Origin: Chloroflexota bacterium | GTDB taxonomy: Bacteria; Chloroflexota; Dehalococcoidia; UBA3495 | Assembly: GCA_022576105.1 (NCBI GenBank) | Contig: JACZRM010000036.1 | Coordinates: 1-11,077, forward strand | Direction: 5' to 3' | Length of the DNA stretch: 11,077 bases | In this document: in pieces, positions 1-7,674 of the stretch | Layout: the number at the start of each line of letters is the position of its first letter | Position numbering within the stretch: the stretch's first letter is position 1 | The notes under the pieces: generated by a model | Database searches by the model: none | What the model saw: only the letters and a program-made list of their open reading frames with translations | What the model was told of the DNA's origin: nothing | Position numbers and translations under genes: made by a program

Positions 1-499
1 GGTTATACCATCTGGCGATGCCAAGGAGTTTGCGTGCATCGGACTCGTCGATCCGGCTCAGCAACCCGTCGGCGCCGACTCTTCGCGCGGTGGCCGGCTC
101 CATGGCCTTGAGCTCGTTGAGCCTGGCCCGCGCTTCGCGCAAGACGGCGATGTCGAACTCGGTCAGCCGGGGCGGCAGAAAGCGCTCCAACTGCTCGATG
201 GGCATCGACAGGTCGGCGTCGCACAAGAACCGATAGGTTCCCGTGGCGTCCAACATGCCGTGCTTTACGGCCCAACCCTTTCCTCGATGCTGAACGCAGA
301 TCAGGCGAACATTGGAGTGCCTGGACGCAAACTGGCCAACCAACGCAGCGGTAGAATCAGTGCTCCCATCGTCTACAACCACCACTTCCCAAGAATAGCT
401 TTGAGACGTTAGAAAGCTGATCACCTGTCCCAGCGTGCGGAGAATACCCAGTTCTTCGTTGTAGGCCGGGATTACTATGGACAAATGGGGTTGAGGCAA
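1..499 (-). CDS. Family 2 glycosyltransferase, N-terminal part (runs off the left edge)
   Basis: Translation from a TTG at 497-499 gives MPQPHLSIVIPAYNEE, then EVVVVDDGSTDST, HRGKGWAVKHGML and CDADLSMPIEQLE. These are the nucleotide-sugar-binding and DxD elements of GT-A fold family 2 transferases, closest in style to polyprenyl/dolichyl-phosphate sugar synthases that load a sugar onto a lipid carrier at the inner membrane face. TTG is chosen because it is the only start codon between the in-frame lysC stop (518-520) and the first conserved strand; no strong Shine-Dalgarno is visible. It follows lysC after 18 bases and is probably co-transcribed. Oddity: after EFDIAV (about base 145) the family's usual GSR motif is missing, the sequence turns Ala/Arg-rich, and GC rises to about 70% (bases 61-180). 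The last third may be divergent, frameshifted or chimeric. The N-terminal family call is secure; the substrate is unknown. Confidence 0.8.
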   Translation of the reverse strand, partial: MPQPHLSIVIPAYNEELGILRTLGQVISFLTSQSYSWEVVVVDDGSTDSTAALVGQFASRHSNVRLICVQHRGKGWAVKHGMLDATGTYRFLCDADLSMPIEQLERFLPPRLTEFDIAVLREARARLNELKAMEPATARRVGADGLLSRIDESDARKLLGIARWYN

Positions 500-517
500 G
501 GTATCTGCAGAGCCGGT

Positions 518-1762
518 CTATTGCTCTTCCCGGTCCAGTTCAAAACCGCGATGCAGCAGGCGTACCGCCTCTGCCGCCTGTTCTTCCTTGATGATGCAGG
601 AGATGCGGATTTCCGAGGTGGTTATCATGTCAATGTTTACGTTGCCGTCGGCCAGAATCCGAAACATCCTTGAGGCGTAGCCGGGGGTATTCTGCATGCC
701 AGAGCCCACCACGCTCACCGAAGCCAGGGTGGGGTCGCTGAACACGCCGCCAGCCCCGAGAGACTCAACCAGGCCCTCGACCTCTTTTAACGCCATCGGC
801 AAATCGACCCGGCTTACCGTAAAACTAATGTCGGTGGTGCGCTCGACACTGGTATTCTGCACAATGGTATCCACCGATATCCCGATTTTGGTCAGGGGCT
901 CGAAAAGCGCGGCGGCTATGCCGGGGCGGTCGGGCACCGACCGCACCGTAATCTTGGCCACGTTGGATTGGGTGGCAATTCCGGTAACTTTTATTCTATC
1001 TTCCATCTTGTTCTCATCCGGCTGGTCCTCATCGGGAAATCGGGAGATCAGGGTGCCAGGGGCATCAACCAGGCTGGAGGCCACGTAGATGGGCACCTGG
1101 TAGGCCGCGCCCAATTCAATAGACCTGGGGTGCATTTTAGACCCGTAGCTGGCCAGTTCCAGCATCTCATCATAGCTAATCTTCGGCATCTTTCTAGCCT
1201 GGGGGACCAACCTGGGGTCGGCGGTGTATATGCCCTCAACATCGGTATATATATCGCATCTTTCCGCACCCAGGACGGCGGCCAACGCCACCGCAGTGGT
1301 GTCGGAACCACCCCGGCCCAAGGTGGTGATGTCCAGGCCCTCGGTAATCCCCTGGAAGCCGGCCACCACCACCACCCGGCCTTGATCCAGTTCGGCTCTA
1401 ATACGGTCGGATTCTACACTGTGAATCCGGGCCCGCCCATACATGGTATCGGTGCGAATGCCCGCCTGATAACCACTCAAGCTGATTGCCTCGTACCCCA
1501 AGGACCGCAGGGCCATGGTCAGCAGGGTGCAAGAGACCAGCTCGCCGGTGGACAGCAGCAGGTCCAACTCTCGGGGTTCCGGTTCGGCTGCAACGGTGTG
1601 AGCCAGTGTTATCAGGTCGTCGGTGGTGTCGCCCATGGCCGAAACAACCGCCACAATATCAACGCCGGAGTCCTTAACCCGGCCGATCCTACCGGCCACG
1701 CTAAGAATCCTCTCCGCATCGGCTACGGAACTGCCGCCGTATTTGTGGACTACTAGGGACAT
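518..1762 (-). CDS. lysC: Aspartokinase with two C-terminal ACT domains
   Basis: Phosphorylates L-aspartate, the first step toward lysine, threonine and methionine, in the cytoplasm. The 414-residue product opens with VVHKYGGSSVAD (4-15, the kinase signature). It continues with STGELVS (71-77), GFQGITEG (135-142), TLGRGGSDTTAVALAA (147-162) and YTDVEGIYTADPR (172-184). A linker near 240-255 leads to two ACT domains (about 265-335 and 345-410) that normally bind feedback amino acids. Length matches the monofunctional class. The start at 1762 has GAGG just upstream and places KYGGSS at the usual distance from the N-terminus; the reading frame stays open to 1870, but the extra 36 residues are repeat-like DNA and not family sequence. 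It lies downstream of thrB, so the pair makes sense for threonine synthesis. A conserved internal Met253 could start a separate regulatory subunit, as in Bacillus and Corynebacterium. Confidence 0.96.
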   Translation of the reverse strand: MSLVVHKYGGSSVADAERILSVAGRIGRVKDSGVDIVAVVSAMGDTTDDLITLAHTVAAEPEPRELDLLLSTGELVSCTLLTMALRSLGYEAISLSGYQAGIRTDTMYGRARIHSVESDRIRAELDQGRVVVVAGFQGITEGLDITTLGRGGSDTTAVALAAVLGAERCDIYTDVEGIYTADPRLVPQARKMPKISYDEMLELASYGSKMHPRSIELGAAYQVPIYVASSLVDAPGTLISRFPDEDQPDENKMEDRIKVTGIATQSNVAKITVRSVPDRPGIAAALFEPLTKIGISVDTIVQNTSVERTTDISFTVSRVDLPMALKEVEGLVESLGAGGVFSDPTLASVSVVGSGMQNTPGYASRMFRILADGNVNIDMITTSEIRISCIIKEEQAAEAVRLLHRGFELDREEQ

Positions 1763-2054
1763 TGACCTCAACCCAATACCCAGGTCTACTCTGTTCTCTT
1801 TGAAACCGCTGGAGCTGAGTAGCCGCGAAGCCACGGAGCCACCGAGAGCACAGAGAGTTTTAATTTTCACCCAGTCACGGGGCCAGCCTTTTGATTTCTC
1901 TAATTAGCGCCGGGACGCTAAGGTTTATGTGCAGGCCCGCCTGACACTTTTCCAGCCTGGGCGCAGCAAGCATGGCCACCACGAGTTTTTGGCCTGTGTC
2001 CCTCAGCGGCCTCTGCGCCTCTGAGGCTGACATCGATATTCGACGAAACCAGAA
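1763..2054. other. thrB-lysC intergenic region with degenerate repeat
   Basis: This 292-base gap holds no convincing gene. Near its ends are two inverted, purine-rich stretches of the CACAGAG/CTCTGTG type (about 1828-1860 and 1995-2030), annotated separately. Between them is a small hairpin with six-base arms TTAGCG (1904-1909) and CGCTAA (1916-1921). It has no T-run on either side, so it is not a standard terminator. I see no strong sigma-70 promoter for lysC. Confidence 0.5.
1828..2030. repeat. Degenerate CACAGAG-type inverted repeat element
   Basis: The left arm (about 1828-1860) reads roughly AGCC-ACGGAGCC-ACCGAGAGC-ACAGAGAG. The right arm (about 1995-2030) reads, on the opposite strand, AGCCTCAGAGGCGCAGAGGCC-GCTGAGG-GACACAG. 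The arms face each other and share a rough 8-10-base rhythm of (C)AGAG units. They resemble the non-coding AACCACAGAG...CACAGAG repeats seen in many environmental bacterial genomes. Similarity is partial and the element seems decayed; the boundaries are estimates. Confidence 0.35.
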
Positions 2055-2984
2055 CTATGAATCATTATTTCCGGATTCAACGATATGCGCGCCTAGTTCG
2101 GTGGGCCTTACAACCTGAACCCGGCATTCAACCCCGGCCTGGCGGGCGGCCTCGGCCATTTCGTAAGCCACCGTCATCTCCCGGCCTTGAGTCAGCGCCA
2201 GGATGGTTGAACCGCTGCCCGACAGAAAAACACCCAGCGCCCCGGCGTCTCGGGCCGCCTTGACAATTAATTTCATGGCCGGGAATATAGCCTGGCGATA
2301 GGGCTGATGCAATTGGTCTTGCGTGGCCACCGCCAGATATTCGGTATGATCGGTGGCCATTCCCGCGACCAGGAGGGCAATTCGTCCCATGTTGTAGACC
2401 GCGTCGGCCACGCTTACCTTACTCGGCAGCACCCGACGGGCCTCTTCGGTGGCAATTCGGAGATCGGGCACCAGCAGCACAGCGTAGACATTGGGCGGCA
2501 CCGGTATCGGCACAGTATAGAGCTGCTCCTGGTCGCTAACCACCAAACGCAGTCCACCCAGAATTGCGGCGGCCACGTTGTCCGGATGGCCTTCAATGGT
2601 GGCCGCCATTTCCAACAGTTCGTTGGCGGTGAAGGTCTGTCGGCACAAGGAATTGGCCGCCACCAGCCCACCGGCGATGGCGGCGGCGCTGCTGCCCAGT
2701 CCCCGGCTAAGAGGCACCTGATTGTGGCAGACCAGACGTAAAGGGGGCAATTTCTCATCCGCCTCGCGAAAGAGAAACTCCATGGCCCGATAGACCAAGT
2801 TGCTCCGGTCTGCGGCCAGCTCGCCTTCACCCTCTCCGATAATCTCAACCAGCGGGACAGAACCGGTTGGCTCGCCAGGGATCACCTCAAGGCTGTTCCA
2901 CAAATCCAGGGACATACCCAGACAATCAAAGCCTGGTCCCAGGTTGGCCGTGGTAGCAGGTGACAGCACGCGGATTGAGTTCAT
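2055..2984 (-). CDS. thrB: Homoserine kinase (GHMP family)
   Basis: Transfers phosphate from ATP to homoserine, giving O-phosphohomoserine for threonine synthase; cytoplasmic. The 309-residue protein has the GHMP kinase layout: N-terminal PATTANLGPGFDCLG (9-23), the ATP-binding glycine-rich loop PLSRGLGSSAAA (91-102), EGHPDNVAAAILGG (131-144) and a C-terminal GVFLSGSGSTILAL glycine loop. Length is typical of ThrB. The ATG at 2984 is supported by the sequence TAAGGA just upstream and by family alignment at the first strand. It follows the treT terminator, so it probably has its own promoter in 2985-3120, although only weak candidates are visible. lysC lies 292 bases downstream on the same strand, giving an aspartate-pathway pair. 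thrC and hom are not in the window. Confidence 0.96.
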   Translation of the reverse strand: MNSIRVLSPATTANLGPGFDCLGMSLDLWNSLEVIPGEPTGSVPLVEIIGEGEGELAADRSNLVYRAMEFLFREADEKLPPLRLVCHNQVPLSRGLGSSAAAIAGGLVAANSLCRQTFTANELLEMAATIEGHPDNVAAAILGGLRLVVSDQEQLYTVPIPVPPNVYAVLLVPDLRIATEEARRVLPSKVSVADAVYNMGRIALLVAGMATDHTEYLAVATQDQLHQPYRQAIFPAMKLIVKAARDAGALGVFLSGSGSTILALTQGREMTVAYEMAEAARQAGVECRVQVVRPTELGAHIVESGNNDS

Positions 2985-3122
2985 GGGTCCTTATTTGAAG
3001 CGAATTGGCAGCAAGAAAGAGACGTGGGACTGAAAACGTCGCGTCATAGACTCTACAGCATGGGGAGAATAGCGGCAAGACAAACCCCGGAGATCAGCTC
3101 GGGTTCACGGCGGCATCATCGT

Positions 3123-3157
3123 AAAAAAGATAATGCCCCTCAAATTAGAGGGGCATT
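3123..3157 (-). terminator. Intrinsic terminator after treT
   Basis: A perfect ten-base stem is formed by AATGCCCCTC (3132-3141) and GAGGGGCATT (3148-3157) with a six-base loop. Read on the minus strand, the stem is followed by ATC and a run of six T (complement of 3123-3128). This is a textbook rho-independent terminator 32 bases past the treT stop. It separates treT from thrB. Confidence 0.93.
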
Positions 3158-3188
3158 GGAGAATTATTGAACGTGGAAAGGGGTATCG

Positions 3189-4592
3189 CTAGGCGGCGCT
3201 GCGGCCTTTGCTACGCTTGGCCCGAACCTTGACGGCAGCCTTGGCCGGAGCGGCATCTTCCAGCCGCAAATGCTCCAGATCGGCGAACCCGTTGGGCCGA
3301 TACCCGTTCAGCACAGATTGACCATTGATATTGGCCCTTCGCGCCAACGCCGCTTTTAGATAGTCCACAGCCAGCCGGGGAAGGAGGTAGCGCTGGCGCA
3401 CGCTCTCGCGAGCTGCCCGGCCCATACGCGTGCGCAATTCCGGGTCTTTTAGCAAACTGACAATGCGCTGGGCGCATTCTTCAGGAGACTTGACCAGGTA
3501 CCCGGTCACGCCGTCTTCCACCTGAATGCGAATGCCTCCCACATCCCCGCCAATCAACGGGCGGGCCTTCCACATGGCCTCGGCCACGGTTAGGCCAAAG
3601 CCCTCCCGCAGGGACTTCTGCATTACTACCTGGGAGGCAACCTGGAAGGCATTCACCACGCGATCAATAGACACCGGCAGGCCAGTGGGGTCAAAGTACA
3701 GATGTATGTCCGGGTCGTCTTCGGCGTATTGGGCGACCTGGTCGCGGACTTGCAAGGATTCCGGGTCGTCGATAGCCTGGCTCAGGCCCAATAAAGCCAA
3801 CTGCAGGCCAGCGACTTCCTTCCGGGCGATACGGTAAGCGTCAATCACGCCCCAAGGGTCTTTCCAAAGATCGAAGCGCGACACCTGAGTGATCAACGGA
3901 CGTTTGGGATCTACCCCCATCTTGGAGACTATTTTAAGGGCCTCTGCTTCACTCAATGGGACGTTCTTGTCGGTGAGCGGGTCAATGGCCGGCGGGACAA
4001 TGAACACGGGAAGGCTGGGGTCCAATCCTGCCGGAACATAAGCGTCCAGCGAGAACACCAGCCCGTCGTAGGCGCTGGTCAGCGGCAACAACTGATCGAT
4101 AACACTCTGGTTGGGAGCGGTTAGATCAATGTGACACACCCACAAGCGAGTCTCGTTGGGCTGCTTTGGCAACATGCTGGCCAAGGGCAGCAATTGGGGG
4201 TCGTGAAAGAACCAGATGTCAGCATCCAATGACCTCTGCTGCATATCGTTGGCCACATCTTGAATGGTGTTCAGGTACAGGGCCAGCTCGTCCTTGCTAA
4301 GGGTTCCTTCTGCACCCTGCAGCGTGTTGTGCAGTTTCTTGGTCACTTGAAAGAACTGGGGAGGCGGGTTGATCACTACCCGTTCGGTATGCACCCCCAG
4401 CGCATTCATCATGGGAACCAGCGACTGCAAAATTTCGGCGACCCCGCCGCCAATCGCGGTGCTGTTCAGGTGCACAAACCTCAGGTCCTTGACTTCATGG
4501 GCCAGAGATTTTAGTTCGTCTACCATTTGCTGGGACAACAGCGGATAGTAGTCTTCTACCGCTACCTCAGGATAGGTTACTCTAAGAAGCAT
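3189..4592 (-). CDS. treT: Trehalose synthase (TreT-type, GT4 glycosyltransferase)
   Basis: Probably makes trehalose from NDP-glucose and glucose in one reversible step; trehalose serves as compatible solute or carbon reserve. The 467-residue protein follows the TreT family closely: NSTAIGGGVAEIL (43-55), the KKLHNTLQG segment (85-93), HDPQ (130-133), CHIDL (153-157), PPAIDPLTDKN (200-210), TQVSRFDLWKD (235-245, start of the second Rossmann half) and REGFGLTVAEAMWK (329-342, with the GT4 glutamate pair). The fold is GT-B. The last 45 residues (about 423-467) form an Ala/Lys/Arg-rich tail beyond the usual family end. It stands apart from its neighbours: a 214-base upstream region, a strong terminator downstream, and no treH or otsAB nearby. 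The family call is firm; the donor sugar nucleotide (UDP or ADP) cannot be read from sequence by eye. Confidence 0.93.
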   Translation of the reverse strand: MLLRVTYPEVAVEDYYPLLSQQMVDELKSLAHEVKDLRFVHLNSTAIGGGVAEILQSLVPMMNALGVHTERVVINPPPQFFQVTKKLHNTLQGAEGTLSKDELALYLNTIQDVANDMQQRSLDADIWFFHDPQLLPLASMLPKQPNETRLWVCHIDLTAPNQSVIDQLLPLTSAYDGLVFSLDAYVPAGLDPSLPVFIVPPAIDPLTDKNVPLSEAEALKIVSKMGVDPKRPLITQVSRFDLWKDPWGVIDAYRIARKEVAGLQLALLGLSQAIDDPESLQVRDQVAQYAEDDPDIHLYFDPTGLPVSIDRVVNAFQVASQVVMQKSLREGFGLTVAEAMWKARPLIGGDVGGIRIQVEDGVTGYLVKSPEECAQRIVSLLKDPELRTRMGRAARESVRQRYLLPRLAVDYLKAALARRANINGQSVLNGYRPNGFADLEHLRLEDAAPAKAAVKVRAKRSKGRSAA

Positions 4593-4690
4593 TCGGGGTT
4601 GTACCTACATCACAAATATTTTGCACCGGCTGAAGTAATCAGCATATAAACCGCTAATACTTAGTTACTTCAATGATTTCACTTATGGCG
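4593..4690 (-). promoter_or_regulatory. Candidate treT promoter/operator with inverted repeat
   Basis: Perfect eight-base arms TGAAGTAA (4631-4638) and TTACTTCA (4665-4672) enclose a 26-base AT-rich spacer that reads, on the minus strand, through TATTAG and TATATG, both possible -10 boxes. A weak -35 (TTGAAG) overlaps the right arm. The layout suits a repressor or activator site controlling treT. No matching regulator gene is present, so this is inference from symmetry only. Confidence 0.4.
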
Positions 4691-4698
4691 GCTAACCG

Positions 4699-4722
4699 CA
4701 ATGGTGTTTGCACCATTGTTTT
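4699..4722 (+). repeat. Short perfect hairpin in the uppP-treT gap
   Basis: Arms CAATGGTG (4699-4706) and CACCATTG (4711-4718) enclose the loop TTTG and are followed on the plus strand by four T. On the minus strand, where uppP is read, no T-run follows. It is therefore a poor intrinsic terminator for uppP and could be a weak plus-strand terminator, a pause or processing hairpin, or an operator. No other terminator for the yvcK-glmS-uppP unit is visible. Confidence 0.4.
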
Positions 4723-4806
4723 CGCGACTCTTGAAATTGCCAATCGCCAGGGCCCTTCCCGGGCAGATTTCCTCAGGCCGGCCCCAGGGTTTGACGGACA
4801 TGAAGG

Positions 4807-5601
4807 TCACAGGATACCCCAATAAACCACGCTTACTGTCCCGATCACGGCGCAGTACCCGGAAAACCACCACAACCTTCCCTTTCGCAGCCACTGCATC
4901 AGCCAATTTATGGCCAACAATCCAATAACAAAGGCAACGACGCCGGCAATCAACATGCCTTGAGGGTTCCCGCCCGACAGGTCGGGCTGGCGCCAGATCG
5001 TAAACAGGGAGGCAGCCAGAATTGTGGGCACCGAGAGCATAAATGAGAACTCGGCAGCGGAGGTGCGTCCCAGCCCACCCCAGAGTCCCGCGACGATGGT
5101 GAATCCGCTGCGGGAGATGCCTGGGAAGATGGCTATTCCCTGGGCCAAGCCCACCACCACCGCCACCTTCCAGGACACCTGCAACTGCTCCCCGGAATCC
5201 TGGGGCGGGCGCAACTTCAACACCGATAACAAAGCAACGGCCGTTACCAGCAGCATTGCGCCGGAAAATACGGCGGACTCAAATACCCGGTCGATGATTC
5301 CGGTGCGGTCCAGACCAATCCCGATCACGGCCGTGGTAGCAAAAGCCAGGCCCAGCATTAGAACCAATTTGCGAGAATCTCCATTGGTGAAGGCGCCGCT
5401 AATAACCGACCAGAACCGTTTGCGGAAGTAAATGATCACCGCCAGGGTCGTAGCCAGATGCACCACCGTTTCCAGCAACAACCCAGGCGATTGGTAGTCC
5501 AATAGCTTGGCGGCGATGACCAGATGGCCGGAACTGGAGACGGGCAGGAATTCAGTCAGACCCTGTACCAGACCCAGGATGAGCGACGAAACCAGGGACA
5601 T
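4807..5601 (-). CDS. uppP: Undecaprenyl-diphosphatase (UppP/BacA)
   Basis: Integral membrane phosphatase that converts undecaprenyl diphosphate to the monophosphate, recycling the lipid carrier for peptidoglycan and other surface polymers; family members can confer bacitracin tolerance. The 264-residue protein shows both hallmark motifs: QGLTEFLPVSSSGH (13-26, catalytic glutamate region) and PGISRSGFT (160-168, essential arginine/serine region). Several hydrophobic stretches (for example 45-58, 78-96, 108-128, 145-160 and 188-202) fit the multi-pass topology of the family. Length is normal. The start at ATG 5601 puts the first motif at the expected place, though the Shine-Dalgarno is weak (AGGCGG, about 12 bases upstream). 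It lies 78 bases after glmS on the same strand and probably shares its transcript. Confidence 0.96.
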   Translation of the reverse strand: MSLVSSLILGLVQGLTEFLPVSSSGHLVIAAKLLDYQSPGLLLETVVHLATTLAVIIYFRKRFWSVISGAFTNGDSRKLVLMLGLAFATTAVIGIGLDRTGIIDRVFESAVFSGAMLLVTAVALLSVLKLRPPQDSGEQLQVSWKVAVVVGLAQGIAIFPGISRSGFTIVAGLWGGLGRTSAAEFSFMLSVPTILAASLFTIWRQPDLSGGNPQGMLIAGVVAFVIGLLAINWLMQWLRKGRLWWFSGYCAVIGTVSVVYWGIL

Positions 5602-5638
5602 GGGCTAGTACAACCGCCTGAAGGGAGAATGGGAGCCC

Positions 5639-5666
5639 CTGGTCAACCAATCAGGCATTGGACCAG
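5639..5666. repeat. Hairpin between glmS and uppP
   Basis: CTGGT (5639-5643) and CCAAT (5647-5651) pair with ATTGG (5657-5661) and ACCAG (5662-5666). This gives a ten-pair stem with a three-base bulge and a five-base loop. On the minus strand no T-run follows, so it is not an obvious terminator. It could be a processing or stability element that sets the ratio of glmS to uppP message. Confidence 0.4.
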
Positions 5667-5679
5667 TGATTCAATGAAA

Positions 5680-7542
5680 CTACTCAACAGTTACCGACTT
5701 TGCCAAGTTGCGAGGTTGGTCCACGTCGCAGCCCCGCTGCACCGCAATGTAGTAGGCGAGTAATTGCAAAGGGATGGTGGCCAGCATGGGGACCAGGTGG
5801 TCGGGGGCCTGCGGAATGTAAATAACCTCATCAACTTCCGAAGCAAGATCGGTATCACCGACGGTGGTTACACCCAGGACGATTCCATCTCTAGCCTTTA
5901 CTTCCTTGATGTTGGCCAGCATTTTATCGAACAGGCCATCTCTAGGCGCCAGCGCCAGCGTGGCCATCTGGTGGTCAATCAACGCAATTGGCCCGTGCTT
6001 CATCTCTCCCGCCGGGTAGCCTTCGGCGTGAATGTAGCTGATCTCCTTGAGTTTTAAAGCGCCTTCCATGGCGATAGGGGAGTTTATTCCCCGACCCAAG
6101 AACATGAAGTTGTTATAGGCGTTGAACCGGCGGGCCAAGCGCTGATATTCCCGGGTATCGTCCAGCATTTCACCCATCAGGGCGGGACATCGGGCCAGGG
6201 CGTCCACCAGGCGGCGGCTGTCCTCGCCGGATATGCGCCCGGTGACCTGCCCCAGGTACACCGCCAACAGGTTCAAGATGGTCAGCGACGCAATGAAGGT
6301 CTTGGTGCTGGCCACTCCAATCTCCAGGCCAGCCCTCATGTACAGGGTGCCTTCCGCCAGCCTGGTAGTCTGACTACCCTCAACATTACAGACGGTGATC
6401 AGACGACCCCCTCGCGACTTGATTTCCTGCATGGCAGCCACTGTATCGGCGGTTTCTCCCGACTGAGCAATGGACACGTAAAGAGTGCGGTCGTTGATGT
6501 AGGGCTCCCGATAGCGAAATTCAGAAGCGCTCTCCACCTCGGCCGGGAAACCGGCCAGCTTTTCAATCAAGTACCGTCCCACCTGAGCGGCGTGCAAGCT
6601 GGTGCCGCACCCAATGAGCACAACTCGTTGCAGCCCTTTTATATCGGCATCGGAAATGGGAAAGTCGGGAAGCCGCACCACCCCCTGATCAAAGTCTACT
6701 CGTTCCCGCAGGGCCCCAACCACCGCTTGGGGCTGCTCCATGATCTCCTTCAACATGAAATGCCGGTAGCCGCCCTTGTCGATCAGCACATCTTCTGGCG
6801 TCACGTGGCGTAATTTCTTCTGCACGGGAGTACCTGACAAATCGAAGTACTTGACGCTGTCGCGAGTCACCACCGCCATTTCACCGGCCTCCAAGAATCC
6901 CACATCCCCGGAGGGAGAGTTTTGCTGAAACAGGGGTAGCAGAGCCGGTAAGTCGCTGGCGATAATGCTCTGACCGTCCCGGTTGGCCACCACAACGCCG
7001 CCGGCATGACCCAAGCGAATCACGCAAATCTTGCCCGCTTCACCCTTCATCATGGCCGCCACTGCTTGGGAACCTTTCAGCAATTCACCCAGCCGCCGAA
7101 ACGCCTCCTCAAAGGAGCGACCTTCAGCCAAGCCTTCCTCAAGCAGATGGGCGATGACCTCGGTATCGGTTTCCGAAGTAAACCGATGCCCGTGTTGCAC
7201 CAGTTCCCGCTTCAACTCCAGGTAATTCTCTACGATCCCGTTGTGCACGACGGCGAGTTGATGGTGACATCCAGTGTGGGGATGAGCATTGGCCTCAGTG
7301 GGCTTGCCATGCGTGGCCCATCGGGTGTGGCCCAGACCAACCTGACCGGTGGGAAAGTCGGTTTGACCGTCCGGAGCCAGTCCGGCCACTTTACCTACGG
7401 TTTTGCGAAACGCCAATTCGCCCGAACTGTCGCTGATGGCGATACCGGCGCTATCATAGCCTCGGTATTCCAAGCGTTGCAGTCCCTGCAGAATTATTGG
7501 CCAGGCTTCCTGATCACCCAGATATCCGACTATGCCGCACAC
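5680..7542 (-). CDS. glmS: Glutamine--fructose-6-phosphate aminotransferase (isomerizing)
   Basis: Makes glucosamine-6-phosphate from fructose-6-phosphate and glutamine, the committed step to UDP-GlcNAc. The 620-residue protein has three parts. The N-terminal class II glutaminase has nucleophile Cys2 exposed after Met removal (CGIVGYLG), HTRWATHG (72-79), HNG (100-102) and SETDTEV (123-129). The first SIS domain (about 305-430) carries IGCGTS (310-315), QSGET (360-364) and STKT (412-415). The second SIS domain (about 470-610) carries EGALKLKE (493-500) and AEGYPAGEMKHGP (506-518). The C-terminus DQPRNLAKSVTVE is the conserved tail that closes the sugar site. The start is a GTG at 7540-7542, fixed by the need for Cys2 and supported by GGAGG four bases upstream. 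It lies 132 bases downstream of yvcK. Nothing looks damaged. Confidence 0.98.
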   Translation of the reverse strand: MCGIVGYLGDQEAWPIILQGLQRLEYRGYDSAGIAISDSSGELAFRKTVGKVAGLAPDGQTDFPTGQVGLGHTRWATHGKPTEANAHPHTGCHHQLAVVHNGIVENYLELKRELVQHGHRFTSETDTEVIAHLLEEGLAEGRSFEEAFRRLGELLKGSQAVAAMMKGEAGKICVIRLGHAGGVVVANRDGQSIIASDLPALLPLFQQNSPSGDVGFLEAGEMAVVTRDSVKYFDLSGTPVQKKLRHVTPEDVLIDKGGYRHFMLKEIMEQPQAVVGALRERVDFDQGVVRLPDFPISDADIKGLQRVVLIGCGTSLHAAQVGRYLIEKLAGFPAEVESASEFRYREPYINDRTLYVSIAQSGETADTVAAMQEIKSRGGRLITVCNVEGSQTTRLAEGTLYMRAGLEIGVASTKTFIASLTILNLLAVYLGQVTGRISGEDSRRLVDALARCPALMGEMLDDTREYQRLARRFNAYNNFMFLGRGINSPIAMEGALKLKEISYIHAEGYPAGEMKHGPIALIDHQMATLALAPRDGLFDKMLANIKEVKARDGIVLGVTTVGDTDLASEVDEVIYIPQAPDHLVPMLATIPLQLLAYYIAVQRGCDVDQPRNLAKSVTVE

Positions 7543-7546
7543 GGCG

Positions 7547-7551
7547 CCTCC
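7547..7551 (-). promoter_or_regulatory. Strong ribosome binding site deciding the glmS GTG start
   Basis: GGAGG on the minus strand ends four bases before the GTG at 7540-7542. It is one of the clearest Shine-Dalgarno sequences in the window and confirms the non-ATG start needed for the catalytic Cys2. Confidence 0.8.
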
Positions 7552-7674
7552 GCAGTAAGAAAGCAGTCTGAAAAATAGGTGTGCCGTGGGTCTGGCCCGG
7601 TCTGGGTCAACCCGACAGCACTCATTCTGAAACGCTCAATTGCGCCGATTCGGCTAAACGTGAAGCTGAACCGC

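Noticed and set aside
968..1756. Long plus-strand open frame of 262 codons opposite lysC
   Set aside because: It is antisense to a conserved enzyme; its His/Gln/Gly-rich translation is typical of a shadow of GC-rich coding DNA.
1763..1870. N-terminal extension of aspartokinase to an ATG at 1870
   Set aside because: The added residues have no family resemblance and come from repeat-like DNA; the ATG at 1762 has a GAGG upstream and fits the family start.
4679..4906. A 75-codon open frame overlapping the uppP 3' end
   Set aside because: It overlaps the conserved uppP coding sequence in another frame, has no ribosome site and no recognisable pattern.
7006..7578. Plus-strand open frame of 190 codons opposite glmS
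   Set aside because: Entirely antisense to the highly conserved glutaminase domain, with no independent support.
7543..7674. glmS ribozyme or other leader RNA upstream of glmS
   Set aside because: The conserved ribozyme core sequences are absent, and the gap reads only as a spacer with a strong ribosome binding site at its end.
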